From assembly GCF_036898465.1 (NCBI RefSeq), contig NZ_JARUMJ010000001.1, positions 2,914,001-2,978,000 of the forward strand: 64,000 nt of DNA. Direction: 5' to 3'. This DNA comes from Streptomyces sp. B21-105. GTDB lineage: Bacteria > Actinomycetota > Actinomycetes > Streptomycetales > Streptomycetaceae. Positions 16,292 through 24,273 of the stretch are shown piece by piece. The position numbers and the translations under genes were made by a program. Every line of letters begins with the position of its first letter. Position 1 is the first letter of the stretch. A model generated the notes under the pieces. It did no database searches and was not told the origin of the DNA. It worked only from the letters and a program-made list of their open reading frames with translations.

Positions 16292-17251
16292 TGTCGACCA
16301 TGGTACCGGGCGGAGGCCGCGCCTCGGGCCCGGGACGGCGTCCCGCTTCGGGCGGGAGGCCGCGTCGCGCTTCGGGCGGGAGGCCGCGTCGCGCTTCGGG
16401 CTCGACGCCGTGGCCAGGACGGAGCCGGTCAGGATCAGTGCGAAGGCCGCGAGGATGCCGGACGTCAGGGGCTCGTCCAGGAACAGGGCGCCTGCCGCCA
16501 CCGCGACCGCCGGGTTCACGTAGGTGATGACCGTCGAGCGGGTGGGGCCCACCTCCCTGATCAGTTCCAGGAAGCCGACGAAGGCCACCGCCGTGCAGAG
16601 GACGCCGAGGCCCGCGAGCGCCGCCAGCACCGAGGTGGAAGGGAGCTCGGCCGGCCAGGACGCGGCCGCTGCCGGGGCGTAGACCAGTGCCGCCAGGGCC
16701 AGGCAGGGGACGATGAGCTGGAGGGTGGGGACGTCCTTGAGGCGGCGGGCCGCGATCAGGGGGGCCGTGGCGTAGCCCAGCACCGTGAGCAGGACCTCGC
16801 CGAGTGAGCGGGCGTCTCCTCCCGTCAAGTGCGGGACCGTGAGGACCCCGACGCCGGCCAGGCCCAGGGCGAGGCCCGCGACGCGGCGTACGCCCAGCAC
16901 CTCCGCGTCGCCGAGGAAGCGGGCGGCCAGGACGCCGACGATCGGGACGCCCGCGATCAGCAGTCCGGCGGTGGAGCTCGACAGGTGCCGCTCGGCGTCG
17001 GTCAGGGTGAACCACGGGCCGATGATCTCGATGCACGCGAAGGCCAGCATGGGCGCCCAGTGCGCCCGCACGGTGCGGACCAGGCCGCCCTGGCGGAGCG
17101 CGAACGGGAGCAGGAGGAGGGCGCCGAGCGCGCAGCGCACGAACACCACCATGGACGGGGAGAGATCCTCCACCGCGATCTTTATCAGCAGATAGGGGAT
17201 GCCCCAGATCACTCCCATGAGGGAGAACAGCAACCAGCCGCGTGCAGTCAT
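16202..17251 (-). CDS. EamA/DMT-family transporter
   Basis: 349 residues from ATG 17251 (MTARGWLLFSLMGVIWGIPY); the longer ORF upstream to 17419 runs through the neighbouring AraC gene. Ten hydrophobic segments in two EamA halves are visible, as in drug/metabolite exporters (RhaT-like). After the last helix (SGILAAFALILTGSVLATAS) comes a repeated tail, PKRDAASR three times (a 24-bp DNA repeat near 16340-16400), then about 30 residues encoded within the 5' end of rnpB. The tail is not part of the family domain, so the original stop may have been lost. Substrate unknown; it may be controlled by the adjacent AraC-type regulator 25 bp upstream. Confidence 0.85.
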   Translation of the reverse strand: MTARGWLLFSLMGVIWGIPYLLIKIAVEDLSPSMVVFVRCALGALLLLPFALRQGGLVRTVRAHWAPMLAFACIEIIGPWFTLTDAERHLSSSTAGLLIAGVPIVGVLAARFLGDAEVLGVRRVAGLALGLAGVGVLTVPHLTGGDARSLGEVLLTVLGYATAPLIAARRLKDVPTLQLIVPCLALAALVYAPAAAASWPAELPSTSVLAALAGLGVLCTAVAFVGFLELIREVGPTRSTVITYVNPAVAVAAGALFLDEPLTSGILAAFALILTGSVLATASSPKRDAASRPKRDAASRPKRDAVPGPRRGLRPVPWSTRQTSRAGGRVESLTGLPEERPGSTGQGDG

Positions 17252-17276
17252 GCCCGCAGTGTCGACGCGGCCCGGG

Positions 17277-18098
17277 TCACGTGTCTTGAACGCTGTTGCG
17301 GTACGCCGCCGGGGTGACGCCGAGGACGCGGCGGAACCAGCGGGTGAGGTGGGCCTGGTCCGCGAAACCGACCAGGCCGGCGACCTCTGCGGGGCGCAGC
17401 CCCGACTCCAGCAGGCCACGGGCCCGGGCGACCCGGTGCTGGGCCAGCCAGGCGTAGGGCGGCATACCGGCCGCCGTACGGAAGGCGCGCAGGAGCTGGT
17501 AGCGGGACAGGCCCAGGTCCGTCGCCAGGTCGGCGAGCGAGGGCGGGGCGAGGAGTTCGTCGGCGAGGCGGGTCCGCACGGCGCGGGCGATGTGCTCGGC
17601 GCCGGGGATCGCGTCGCACACCGGACGGGCCGTGGAGTGGCGGCGGGCGAGGGCCGTCAGCAGCCACGGGAGGCGCGACTCGGCCTCCAGCGGGTCGGGA
17701 CAGGCGGACAGTTCCCTGTGCGCCCGGCGCAGGGCGGCGGCCAGTTCGGGGTCGTCGAGGAGGGGCTCACGGAAGTGCGGCACACCGCCGAGCGTGCCCT
17801 CGGTGAGGAGGGCGGGGCCGGCGTACAACGCGCGGTAGGCGTAACCGCCGACGGCGTCGCCCGGGCCGCCGGTGTGCGTCTCCCCCGGGGCCAGGACGAC
17901 GATGGAGCCGGGACCGGTCCGGATGTGGCCGCCTCGGTAGTCGATGATCTCCGAGCCGCCCACGCAGACACCGACGGTGAACTCCTCGTGGGCGTGCGGG
18001 GCGTAGACGTGCCGCTCGAAGCGGGCGGTGAGCAGGTCGAGGGGCGGTCCTTGACGGCCCAGCCGCGCCCTGGTCCACGACGCCTGTTCACGACTCAT
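17277..18098 (-). CDS. AraC family transcriptional regulator
   Basis: 273 residues. The N-terminal cupin-like ligand domain has HVYAPHAHEEFTVGV and GSIVVLAPGETHTGGP; the C-terminal two helix-turn-helix motifs are PSLADLATDLGLSRYQLLRAFR (about 186-207) and RPAEVAGLVGFADQAHLTRWFRRVLGVTPAAYR (about 236-268). This is a standard AraC-type sensor/activator. It lies immediately upstream of, and on the same strand as, the EamA exporter gene, a common regulator-transporter pair, so control of that exporter is likely but inferred. The inducer is unknown. Confidence 0.92.
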   Translation of the reverse strand: MSREQASWTRARLGRQGPPLDLLTARFERHVYAPHAHEEFTVGVCVGGSEIIDYRGGHIRTGPGSIVVLAPGETHTGGPGDAVGGYAYRALYAGPALLTEGTLGGVPHFREPLLDDPELAAALRRAHRELSACPDPLEAESRLPWLLTALARRHSTARPVCDAIPGAEHIARAVRTRLADELLAPPSLADLATDLGLSRYQLLRAFRTAAGMPPYAWLAQHRVARARGLLESGLRPAEVAGLVGFADQAHLTRWFRRVLGVTPAAYRNSVQDT

Positions 18099-18212
18099 CC
18101 GACGCCCCCTGCATGCTCTCGCGGCCCGCGCCCTTCGCGCCTTCGCGCCTTCGAACCTCCGGGGCTCCTGGCTCTCCCTGGGTGCCTGGGCCTCCGGACT
18201 TCCCGGATCTCG

Positions 18213-18276
18213 GGCTCCCCCGGCTCCCCGGCTCCCCCGGCTCCCCGGCTCCCCGGCTCCCCGGCTCCCCGGCTCC
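18213..18276. repeat. Short tandem repeat of CCCCGGCT
   Basis: Seven to eight head-to-tail copies of CCCCGGCT, some with an extra C, lie between the TetR stop and the AraC gene. On the minus strand they create an apparent collagen-like GEPGSRGAGEPG reading frame, which I regard as an artefact of the repeat. A variable-number tract of this kind could differ between strains. Confidence 0.7.
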
Positions 18277-18797
18277 TAGCGGTGCAACGCCTTCAGGCCG
18301 CGTTTCCATGCCGCCGGGAGCTCGGCGTCGTCCGGAAACCGGCTGTGGATCTCCAGGACCACCATGCCGTGGGCGAAGGCCCAGATCGCGCGGGCCAGGT
18401 CCAGGTCGCCGTCGCAGGCCAGCAGCAGGGGCATCGCGGCCCGGTCCTCCAGGCCGGCGGGCAGGGCGGCGCGGGGCAGCGGGCGTTCCGTGGCCAGGCA
18501 GTAGAGGTGGGGGTGGGCGAGGGCGTAGGCGCGGTACGCCTGTGCCAGTGCGGGCAGGGAACCCGGCTCTCGCGCCTCGGCCGCCTCCAGCGCCTCCGCC
18601 GACTCCTGCAGCATCTGCGCGACCAGTTCGACCTCGACGGCGTGCTTGTCGGGGAAGTGCTTGTAGAGCGAGGGCGCCTTGATGCCGAGGTGGTCGGCGA
18701 GTGCGCGCATGGTGAGCGCGGCGGGCCCGGCCTCCTCCAGGAGGGTCCGGGCGGCCGCCGCGATCTCGCGGGCGCGGGGCGTGAGCCGCTCAGTCAC
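18276..18797 (-). CDS. TetR/AcrR family regulator
   Basis: 173 residues. The N-terminal helix-turn-helix reads LTMRALADHLGIKAPSLYKHFPDKHAV (about 28-54), typical of TetR, and the C-terminal ligand domain is short (RAYALAHPHLYCLATERPL; WAFAHGMVVLEI), like TetR_C_33/WHG-type members. It overlaps the DUF4260 gene by eight bases and follows it in one operon. The two identical half-site palindromes upstream of the operon (19284-19336) are probably its operators, giving autorepression. The ligand is not known. Confidence 0.9.
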   Translation of the reverse strand: MTERLTPRAREIAAAARTLLEEAGPAALTMRALADHLGIKAPSLYKHFPDKHAVEVELVAQMLQESAEALEAAEAREPGSLPALAQAYRAYALAHPHLYCLATERPLPRAALPAGLEDRAAMPLLLACDGDLDLARAIWAFAHGMVVLEIHSRFPDDAELPAAWKRGLKALHR

Positions 18798-19233
18798 GCT
18801 GGAAGCCCTCCTTGGTGCGCAGTCCGTAGCCGAAGGCGCGATCGTACGAGATGTGGGCGAGCCATCCGCACAGTGCCGCGAACAGCGGGGGCCAGGCGGC
18901 GAACGGCCCGAACGTGTAGAGGACCATGAGGGCGAGCGGGACGACGGCGGCGTGCATCGTGTTGTAGTACGGCACCGCCCGGGGCGGGAGCTGCCCCTTC
19001 GCCATGCGGGGCGCCTCGTCGAGGGCGACCAGGAACGTCAGGTCCGGCAGGATCAGGAAAGCGAGGGCGAGACCGCCCGCGAGCCAGCCGTGGTTCACGG
19101 ACTCCAGTACCGCGAAGGCCGACCAGAACACGGCGTTCGCCAGCCAGGCCGCGCGGCGGACGCCACGGAAGCCGGAGCCCGTGCGCGTGCTGGTGCTGGT
19201 GTGGGTGCGCGAGCTGGTGGTGGCCGTGCTCAT
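18790..19233 (-). CDS. DUF4260 family membrane protein
   Basis: 147 residues with four membrane segments. The signature of DUF4260 is present: LAFLILPDLTFLVAL, YYNTMHAAVVPLAL, and the end CGWLAHISYDRAFGYGLR. No biochemical function is established for the family. A threonine/serine-rich N-terminus of about 20 residues precedes the first helix. It is the first gene of a two-gene operon with a TetR regulator, so it is probably an inducible membrane protein under that repressor. Confidence 0.88.
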   Translation of the reverse strand: MSTATTSSRTHTSTSTRTGSGFRGVRRAAWLANAVFWSAFAVLESVNHGWLAGGLALAFLILPDLTFLVALDEAPRMAKGQLPPRAVPYYNTMHAAVVPLALMVLYTFGPFAAWPPLFAALCGWLAHISYDRAFGYGLRTKEGFQRD

Positions 19234-19283
19234 GTCTGCCCCCTGGACGTCGTCTACTGGGTCTCGGCGGTGCGACCCATCAA

Positions 19284-19336
19284 GCTAACAGTGTTAGCCC
19301 GCCTGTCGTCACGACGGTACGGCTAACGCCGTTAGC
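19284..19336. promoter_or_regulatory. Two palindromic operators GCTAAC-N3-GTTAGC
   Basis: GCTAACAGTGTTAGC (19284-19298) and GCTAACGCCGTTAGC (19322-19336) share identical 6-bp arms and a 3-bp spacer, and their start positions are 38 bp apart. They lie 50-100 bp upstream of the DUF4260-TetR operon. The geometry fits binding sites for the encoded TetR protein. Confidence 0.8.
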
Positions 19337-19563
19337 CGTCAAGGTGGGCACGGGGCGGGCACCGGCGAGCACTCCCGGAGATGCCGGGACGAGGACGACG
19401 CCTCCCCTCCCGCACCTCGAACGCGGCACTTTTCCGCGACCCGATGACCGTCGGCCACCTCCACCTCCACCTCCACCGCCGCGTCGGCGTCGGAGCGGGG
19501 CGGAGGCCGGTGTGCGGCACGCCGTACGCTGGCGCGGCAGAGCTCTATCGAAGGAGATGTCCC

Positions 19564-20346
19564 GTGCTGGTCCTGCTGCCGCCCTCCGAAGGCAAGGCGT
19601 CCTCCGGGCGCGGCGCCCCGCTCAAGCCGGAGGCCCTGTCGCTGCCGGGACTGGGCGCGGCTCGTGAGGCCGTCCTCGACGAGCTGGTCGAGTTGTGCGC
19701 GGCCGACGAGGAGAAGGCGCGCGAGGTGCTCGGACTGAGTGAAGGGCTGCGCGGTGAGATCGCGAAGAACGCGCGGCTGCGGACGGCGGGCGCGCGGCCG
19801 GCCGGGGAGGTCTACACCGGCATCCTGTACGACGCCCTCGGGCTGGCCTCGCTCGACGCGGCGGCGAAGCGGCGTGCGGCCAGGTCGCTCCTCGTCTTCT
19901 CCGGACTGTGGGGCGCCGTCCGCGTGACGGACCGGATCCCGTCCTACCGCTGCTCGATGGGCGTGCGGCTGCCGGGGCTGGGCGCGTTGGGCGCGCACTG
20001 GCGCACGCCGATGGAGTCCGCGCTGACCGAGGCGGCCGGGGGCGGGCTGGTGCTGGACCTGCGGTCGGCGGCGTACGCGGCGGCGTGGAAGCCGAAGGGC
20101 GAGGTCGCGGCGCGGACGGCGAGCGTGCGGGTGCTGCACGCGCCGACGCGTAAGGTCGTCAGCCACTTCAACAAGGCGACGAAGGGGCGGATCGTACGGA
20201 GCCTGCTGACGGCGGGAATCGCCCCGAAGGGCCCGGCCGAGCTGGTGGAGGCCCTGCGGGACCTCGGGTACGTGGTGGAGGAGCACGCCCCGGCCCGGGC
20301 GGGCGCGGCCCGGACGCTGGACGTGCTGGTGGACGAGGTGCACTGA
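19564..20346 (+). CDS. yaaA: YaaA family peroxide stress protein
   Basis: 260 residues from GTG 19564, preceded by AAGGAG nine bases upstream; the ORF upstream is low-complexity. The family markers are LVLLPPSEGK at the N-terminus, GEVYTGILYDALG, LLVFSGLWGAVRVTDRIPSYRCSMG, LDLRSAAYAA, and HAPTRKVVSHFNKATKGRIVR. YaaA (DUF328) limits hydrogen-peroxide damage in E. coli by lowering intracellular free iron and binds DNA. Length is normal for actinobacterial members. It is followed by a dead aldolase gene. Confidence 0.93.
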   Translation: MLVLLPPSEGKASSGRGAPLKPEALSLPGLGAAREAVLDELVELCAADEEKAREVLGLSEGLRGEIAKNARLRTAGARPAGEVYTGILYDALGLASLDAAAKRRAARSLLVFSGLWGAVRVTDRIPSYRCSMGVRLPGLGALGAHWRTPMESALTEAAGGGLVLDLRSAAYAAAWKPKGEVAARTASVRVLHAPTRKVVSHFNKATKGRIVRSLLTAGIAPKGPAELVEALRDLGYVVEEHAPARAGAARTLDVLVDEVH

Positions 20347-20348
20347 GG

Positions 20349-20843
20349 GTGAGGACGGGCGAGGCGGGCACGGTGATCACATCGAAGCAGGTGACGGCGT
20401 GCGGGGCCGCCGGCGCCCGGTTCCTGGTGAGCCCCGGCTGGACGGGCGCCCTGCGGACGGCGTTGCCGGCGTCCGGGCTGCCCTTCCTGCCCGGGGTGTC
20501 GACGACGTCGGAGGTCGTGGCGCTGCTGGAGCGGGGCGTGCGGGAGATGAAGTTCTTCCCGGCGGAGGCGGCGGGCGGCGCCGCCTATCTGCGCTCGCTC
20601 GCCGGTCCGCTGCCGCAGGCCCGGTTCTGCCCGACGGGCGGCATCGGCCCGAAGAACGCACCCGACTACCTCGCGCTGCCCAACGTCGGCTGCGTGGGCG
20701 AGAGTTGAATGGTTCCGGCGGACGCGGTCGCGGCCCGGGACCGGCCTCGGATCGAGGAGCTCGCCCGGACCGCGTCCGGCCTCAGGGCCGAAGGCGTCAG
20801 GACCGCGTCCGGCCTCAGGGCCGAAGGTGGGACGTGTCGTTGA
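20349..20843 (+). pseudogene. eda: KDPG aldolase remnant with a nonsense codon
   Basis: The frame from 20349 encodes AGTVITSKQVTACGAAGARFLVSPG, GLPFLPGVSTTSEV, REMKFFPAEAAGG and FCPTGGIGPKN, ending LPNVGCVGES-TGA at 20708. Reading on in the same frame gives MVPADAVAARDRPRIEELART, the normal C-terminus, so the TGA replaces the expected tryptophan codon (TGG to TGA). The first 60 or so residues of the normal enzyme, including the catalytic glutamate region, are missing. The Schiff-base lysine (MKFFPAEAAG) remains. The 2-keto-3-deoxy-6-phosphogluconate aldolase is therefore inactive here. The 3' end overlaps the RNase H gene. Confidence 0.85.
20767..20827. repeat. 28-bp direct repeat, period 33
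   Basis: The 28 bases at 20767-20794 recur exactly at 20800-20827. The unit contains GGCCTCAGGGCC, able to form a small hairpin, and spans the aldolase remnant's tail and the last codons of the RNase H/phosphatase gene on the other strand. It duplicates TASGLRAEG at the end of the dead aldolase. Confidence 0.8.
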
Positions 20844-22479
20844 AGAGCCGGACGCTCGCGTTCCCGTCCGCGTAGTAGGCCACGGCCGACAGCGAGGCCG
20901 CCGACAGTTCCATGCGGAACAAGGACTCCGGCGGTGCGCCCAGGGCGAGCCGCACGAGCGTCTTGATCGGGGTCACATGGGTGACCAGCAGGACCGTGCG
21001 GCCCGCGTACGCGGCGACCAGCCGGTCGCGGGCGGCGGCGATCCGGAGGGCGGTGGCCGCGAAGCTCTCGCCGCCGCCGGTCGGCTCGGCCTCCGGGTCG
21101 GCGAGCCAGGCGTTCAGGTCGTCGGGGTAGCGTTCGCGGACCTCGCCGAAGGTCAGCCCCTCCCAGGCGCCGAAGTCCGTCTCGATCAGCCCGTCCTCGA
21201 CGGTGACCTGCAGGCCGAGGCGGTCAGCCACGATGCCGGCCGTCTCACGGGTACGGGCCAGCGGGGAGGCGAGGACGTGCTGGACGGTGCCGCGCCGGGC
21301 GAGCGCGGCGGCGACCCGCTCGGCCTGCCCCCTGCCGACGTCGGAGAGCGAGGGATCGGTGCCGCCGCTTCCGGAGAACCGCTTCTGCGGAGTCAGCGGC
21401 GTCTCACCGTGCCGCAGCAGCACGAAGGTGGCCGGCGCACCGAGATCGGGAGCCGCACCCCAGCCGACGGTCGGCGCAACGGCGGGCTCGGCGGCGGAAG
21501 CTGCGGCTTCTACGGTGGGCAGAGCGACCGCGCGGGCGGCACGCACGTCGTCGCCGGTCTTGGCGCCAGGCTCCGCAACGGCTTCCACAACGGTTCTCCG
21601 CACATCTTCCGCAACGGCTTCCACTCGGGTTCCCGGTGCCGTGCCCACGCGACCTTGCGAAACCGCTTCCGAACCTGATTCCCCGACGGCTCCCGCGCGA
21701 CCTTGCGAAACCGCTTCCGAACCTGATTCCCCGACGGCTCCCGCGCGACCTTGCGAAACCGCTTCCGAACGCGATCCCTCGACGGCTCCCAGCCCGCTTT
21801 GCCGAACCGCTTCCGAACCTGTTTCCCCGACGGCTCCCGCGCGACCTTGCGGAACGGCTTCCACGCGTTCTTCCGCGGCTGCCCCGGCACCGCCTCGCGC
21901 AGCCGCTTCCGTAATTCTTTCCGCCGCCGCCCGGGAAAGGGCCTCGCGGGCCTTCGCCGCGCCCGCGACGGCGTCGCCGGGAGGGCCGGACGGCTCGGGA
22001 GCCGCCGGGACCGCGGCGGGCGGGCGAGCGCCGAGCGCGGCTCGTGACGCGCCCTCGTCCCACTGCTCGCCCCGCTTGCCCGCGTCCATCGCCTCGTTCG
22101 CGAGGCGGTCGGCGTGCTTGTTCTGCGCGCGCGGAATCCACTCGTAGGTGACCTGCCCGGGCGGAAGCACCCGGGCAGCCTCCGCCGCAAGCGGCTTCAT
22201 GTCGGGATGCTTGATCTTCCAGCGGCCCGACATCTGCTCGACGACCAGCTTGGAGTCCATGCGCACGCGCACCCTGGCCGAAGGGTCGAGTTCGCGGGCG
22301 GCGCGCAGTCCGGCCAGCAGACCCCGGTACTCGGCCACGTTGTTGGTGGCGACGCCGATGAACTCGGCCCGCTCGGCGAGGGTCTCCCCCGTGGTCGCGT
22401 CGATCACCACGCTGCCGTAGCCCGCGGGCCCCGGGTTGCCCCGTGACCCCCCGTCGGCCTCGACGATGAACTCCCGCAC
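20815..22479 (-). CDS. Bifunctional RNase HI / acid phosphatase (histidine phosphatase) fusion
   Basis: 554 residues, GTG start. Domain 1 (1-135) is RNase HI: IVEADGGSRGNPGPAGYG (D9), NNVAEYRGL (E50), RMDSKLVVEQMSGRW (D75) and HADRLANEAMD (D124). Domain 2 (about 350-554) is a phosphoglycerate-mutase-like phosphatase: LLRHGETPLT (RHGE 356-359), FGAWEGLTFGEV, LLVTHVTPIK. This fusion is conserved in actinobacteria (Rv2228c-like; some also show cobalamin-phosphate phosphatase activity). Here the usual linker is expanded by five 16-residue repeats (207-286). It follows the zinc-ribbon gene by 19 bp and the NIF3 gene in a conserved operon. Confidence 0.95.
   Translation of the reverse strand: MREFIVEADGGSRGNPGPAGYGSVVIDATTGETLAERAEFIGVATNNVAEYRGLLAGLRAARELDPSARVRVRMDSKLVVEQMSGRWKIKHPDMKPLAAEAARVLPPGQVTYEWIPRAQNKHADRLANEAMDAGKRGEQWDEGASRAALGARPPAAVPAAPEPSGPPGDAVAGAAKAREALSRAAAERITEAAARGGAGAAAEERVEAVPQGRAGAVGETGSEAVRQSGLGAVEGSRSEAVSQGRAGAVGESGSEAVSQGRAGAVGESGSEAVSQGRVGTAPGTRVEAVAEDVRRTVVEAVAEPGAKTGDDVRAARAVALPTVEAAASAAEPAVAPTVGWGAAPDLGAPATFVLLRHGETPLTPQKRFSGSGGTDPSLSDVGRGQAERVAAALARRGTVQHVLASPLARTRETAGIVADRLGLQVTVEDGLIETDFGAWEGLTFGEVRERYPDDLNAWLADPEAEPTGGGESFAATALRIAAARDRLVAAYAGRTVLLVTHVTPIKTLVRLALGAPPESLFRMELSAASLSAVAYYADGNASVRLFNDTSHLRP
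21622..21861. repeat. 48-bp in-frame tandem repeats in the RNase H/phosphatase linker
   Basis: About five tandem copies of a 48-bp unit encode EAVSQGRAGAVGESGS with small variations (EAVPQ, EAVRQ, EAVAE). Two neighbouring copies are nearly identical. Because 48 is divisible by three, copy-number change would alter linker length without breaking the frame. Confidence 0.9.
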
Positions 22480-22498
22480 GTTGCAGGCCCCTTACCGG

Positions 22499-23242
22499 TT
22501 ACAGCCCCGAGTCGGACGTGCGCACGAGGATACGGCGGCAGTTCTCGCACCGTACGACCGTGTCGGGCGCGGCCGAGCGGATCTCGTTGATGTCGGTGAT
22601 GGCCAGCTCCTGGCGGCAGCCCTGGCAGGTGCGCTGGTGGAGCCGGGCCGCGCCGATGCCGCCCTGCTGCTCGCGCAGCTTGTCGTACAGCTTGAGCAGG
22701 TCGGCCGGCAGGGAGGCGGCGACGACCTCGCGCTCCTTGGTGACGGTGGCGGCCTCGCCGTCGAGCTCCTCGAAGGCGGCGTTCCGGCGCGCGGTGGCGT
22801 CGTCGATCTTGCCCTGCACGGAGCCGACCCGCTCGGTCAGCTCGGCGGCCCGCTCCTGGGCGCTCTCGCGGCGCTCCATGATCTCCAGGACGACGTCCTC
22901 GAGGTCGCCCTGGCGCTTGGCGAGGGAGACGATCTCCCGCTGCAGGTTCTCGAGGTCCTTCGGGGAGGTGACGGCGCCCGAGTCCAGTCGCTGCTGGTCA
23001 CGGGTGGCGCGCTGGCGCACCTGGTCGACGTCCTGCTCGGCCTTGGTCTGCTCGCGGGCGGTGTCGCTCTCCTCGGTCTGGGCGGCCACGAGAAGGTCGC
23101 GCAGCTGGGTGAGGTCCTTGGTCAGCGACTCGATCTCGGCGTGCTCGGGCAGGGACCTGCGCTTGTGGGCGAGCTGCTGCAGTCGGACGTCGAGGCCCTG
23201 GACGTCGAGGAGTCGGATCTGGTCGGCGGGCGCGGCGTTCAG
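22499..23242 (-). CDS. C4-type zinc ribbon coiled-coil protein (CdsZ-like)
   Basis: 247 residues. Coding similarity begins at NAAPADQIRLLDVQGLDVRLQQLAHKRR, so the start is most likely the CTG at 23240-23242, which overlaps the NIF3 stop (CTGA) and has GGGAG seven bases upstream; the first ATG/GTG codons are much further in. A long coiled coil (about 30-180) is followed by a zinc ribbon with C206, C209, C232 and C235 (TCQGC ... RCENC). This family (zf-RING_7) is conserved beside NIF3 and RNase H in Streptomyces and mycobacteria; members bind RNA or act in stress adaptation, but the role here is inferred. Confidence 0.88.
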   Translation of the reverse strand: MNAAPADQIRLLDVQGLDVRLQQLAHKRRSLPEHAEIESLTKDLTQLRDLLVAAQTEESDTAREQTKAEQDVDQVRQRATRDQQRLDSGAVTSPKDLENLQREIVSLAKRQGDLEDVVLEIMERRESAQERAAELTERVGSVQGKIDDATARRNAAFEELDGEAATVTKEREVVAASLPADLLKLYDKLREQQGGIGAARLHQRTCQGCRQELAITDINEIRSAAPDTVVRCENCRRILVRTSDSGL

Positions 23243-24096
23243 TTGGGGGCTCCCATTGAGCTAGAGGTGGCGGTGGACGCCGCGTGGGCGGTCCAGGGGT
23301 CGGTGACCGTGCGGGAGACGTGGACCCGCAGGTCCCATCCCCTCCGGTCGGAGATCTCGTCGAGCTGGGCGGCGGCCAGCTCGCACCAGGGCCACTCGGT
23401 GGCCCAGTGCGCCGCGTCGAGCAGCGCGAGAGGACTGTGGGCGCGGGCCTCGGAGACGGGGTGGTGGCGCAGGTCCGCGGTGAGGAAGGCGTCGACGCCG
23501 GCGGCCCGGACCTGCTCGAAGAGGCTGTCCCCGGAGCCGCCGCTGACGGCGACGGTCCGTACGAGCGCGTCCGGATCGCCGGCCACCCGGATGCCCTGCG
23601 CGGTGGCCGGCAGCCGCTCGGCGGCCCGGGCGGCGAGCTCGCGGACGGTGAGCGGGTGGTCGAGCTCGCAGACGCGGCCGAGGCCCCGGCGCCCTTCGCC
23701 GTCGCTCGGGTCCGGCACGAGGGGGCCGACGACCCGCAGGCCGAGCGCGCCGGCGAGGGCGTCGCTCACCCCGGGATCGGCGCTGTCGGCGTTGGTGTGC
23801 GCGACGTGCAGGGCGATGTCGTTCTTGATGAGGGTGTGCACGACGCGGCCCTTGAACGTGGAGGCGGCGACGGTGGTCGTACCGCGCAGATACAGCGGGT
23901 GGTGGGTGACGAGCAGGCCCGCGCCGATCTTCACGGCCTCCTCGACGACCTCCTGGACGGGATCGACGGCGAAGAGGACGCGGGAGACCTCCTGGTCGGG
24001 ATCGCCCACGACGGTGCCGACCGCGTCCCAGGACTCGGCCCGCTCGGAGGGCCACAGATCGTCCAGCGCGGCGATGACTTCAGACAGACGGGGCAC
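23239..24096 (-). CDS. Nif3-like dinuclear metal centre protein
   Basis: 285 residues. The NIF3/YbgI family fold is shown by LVTHHPLYLRG (H65-H66), HVAHTNADSADPG (H100, D104) and near the C-terminus LLDAAHWATEWP, which together hold two metal ions. GTP cyclohydrolase 1 type 2 is a frequent but unproven annotation. It heads the three-gene operon (NIF3, zinc ribbon, RNase H/phosphatase) and diverges from the hypothetical gene at 24274, with 177 bp between them for both promoters. Confidence 0.93.
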   Translation of the reverse strand: MPRLSEVIAALDDLWPSERAESWDAVGTVVGDPDQEVSRVLFAVDPVQEVVEEAVKIGAGLLVTHHPLYLRGTTTVAASTFKGRVVHTLIKNDIALHVAHTNADSADPGVSDALAGALGLRVVGPLVPDPSDGEGRRGLGRVCELDHPLTVRELAARAAERLPATAQGIRVAGDPDALVRTVAVSGGSGDSLFEQVRAAGVDAFLTADLRHHPVSEARAHSPLALLDAAHWATEWPWCELAAAQLDEISDRRGWDLRVHVSRTVTDPWTAHAASTATSSSMGAPN

Positions 24097-24273
24097 GAAC
24101 GAAAGGCTACCTGGCCGTTCTGCGGGGAGGTAACCGCCGGCTCGGCATGCACACGCCTTCCGCGACCCTCAGGCGAATCGCTTCTGCACCACTCTTACGA
24201 GGGAAGAAGACCGCCCGTGGGTCCCACGCCCGTGCGTGCGAAAACTAGCTTCGTCGCCGGAGGTGGCGGAACG

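Noticed and set aside
16202..17419. 405-residue form of the EamA transporter
   Set aside because: The first 56 residues overlap the AraC gene in antisense frame and are not membrane-like; ATG 17251 begins the family sequence.
18088..18309. Collagen-like small protein with GEPGSRG repeats
   Set aside because: It is produced by a CCCCGGCT tandem repeat and overlaps two real genes; no start site or family support.
20349..20708. Functional short KDPG aldolase
   Set aside because: It lacks the N-terminal third and stops at a former tryptophan codon; annotated as a pseudogene.
23284..24273. N-terminal extension of the hypothetical protein at 24274
   Set aside because: The frame is open through the NIF3 gene on the other strand, but a ribosome site and natural start lie at 24274.
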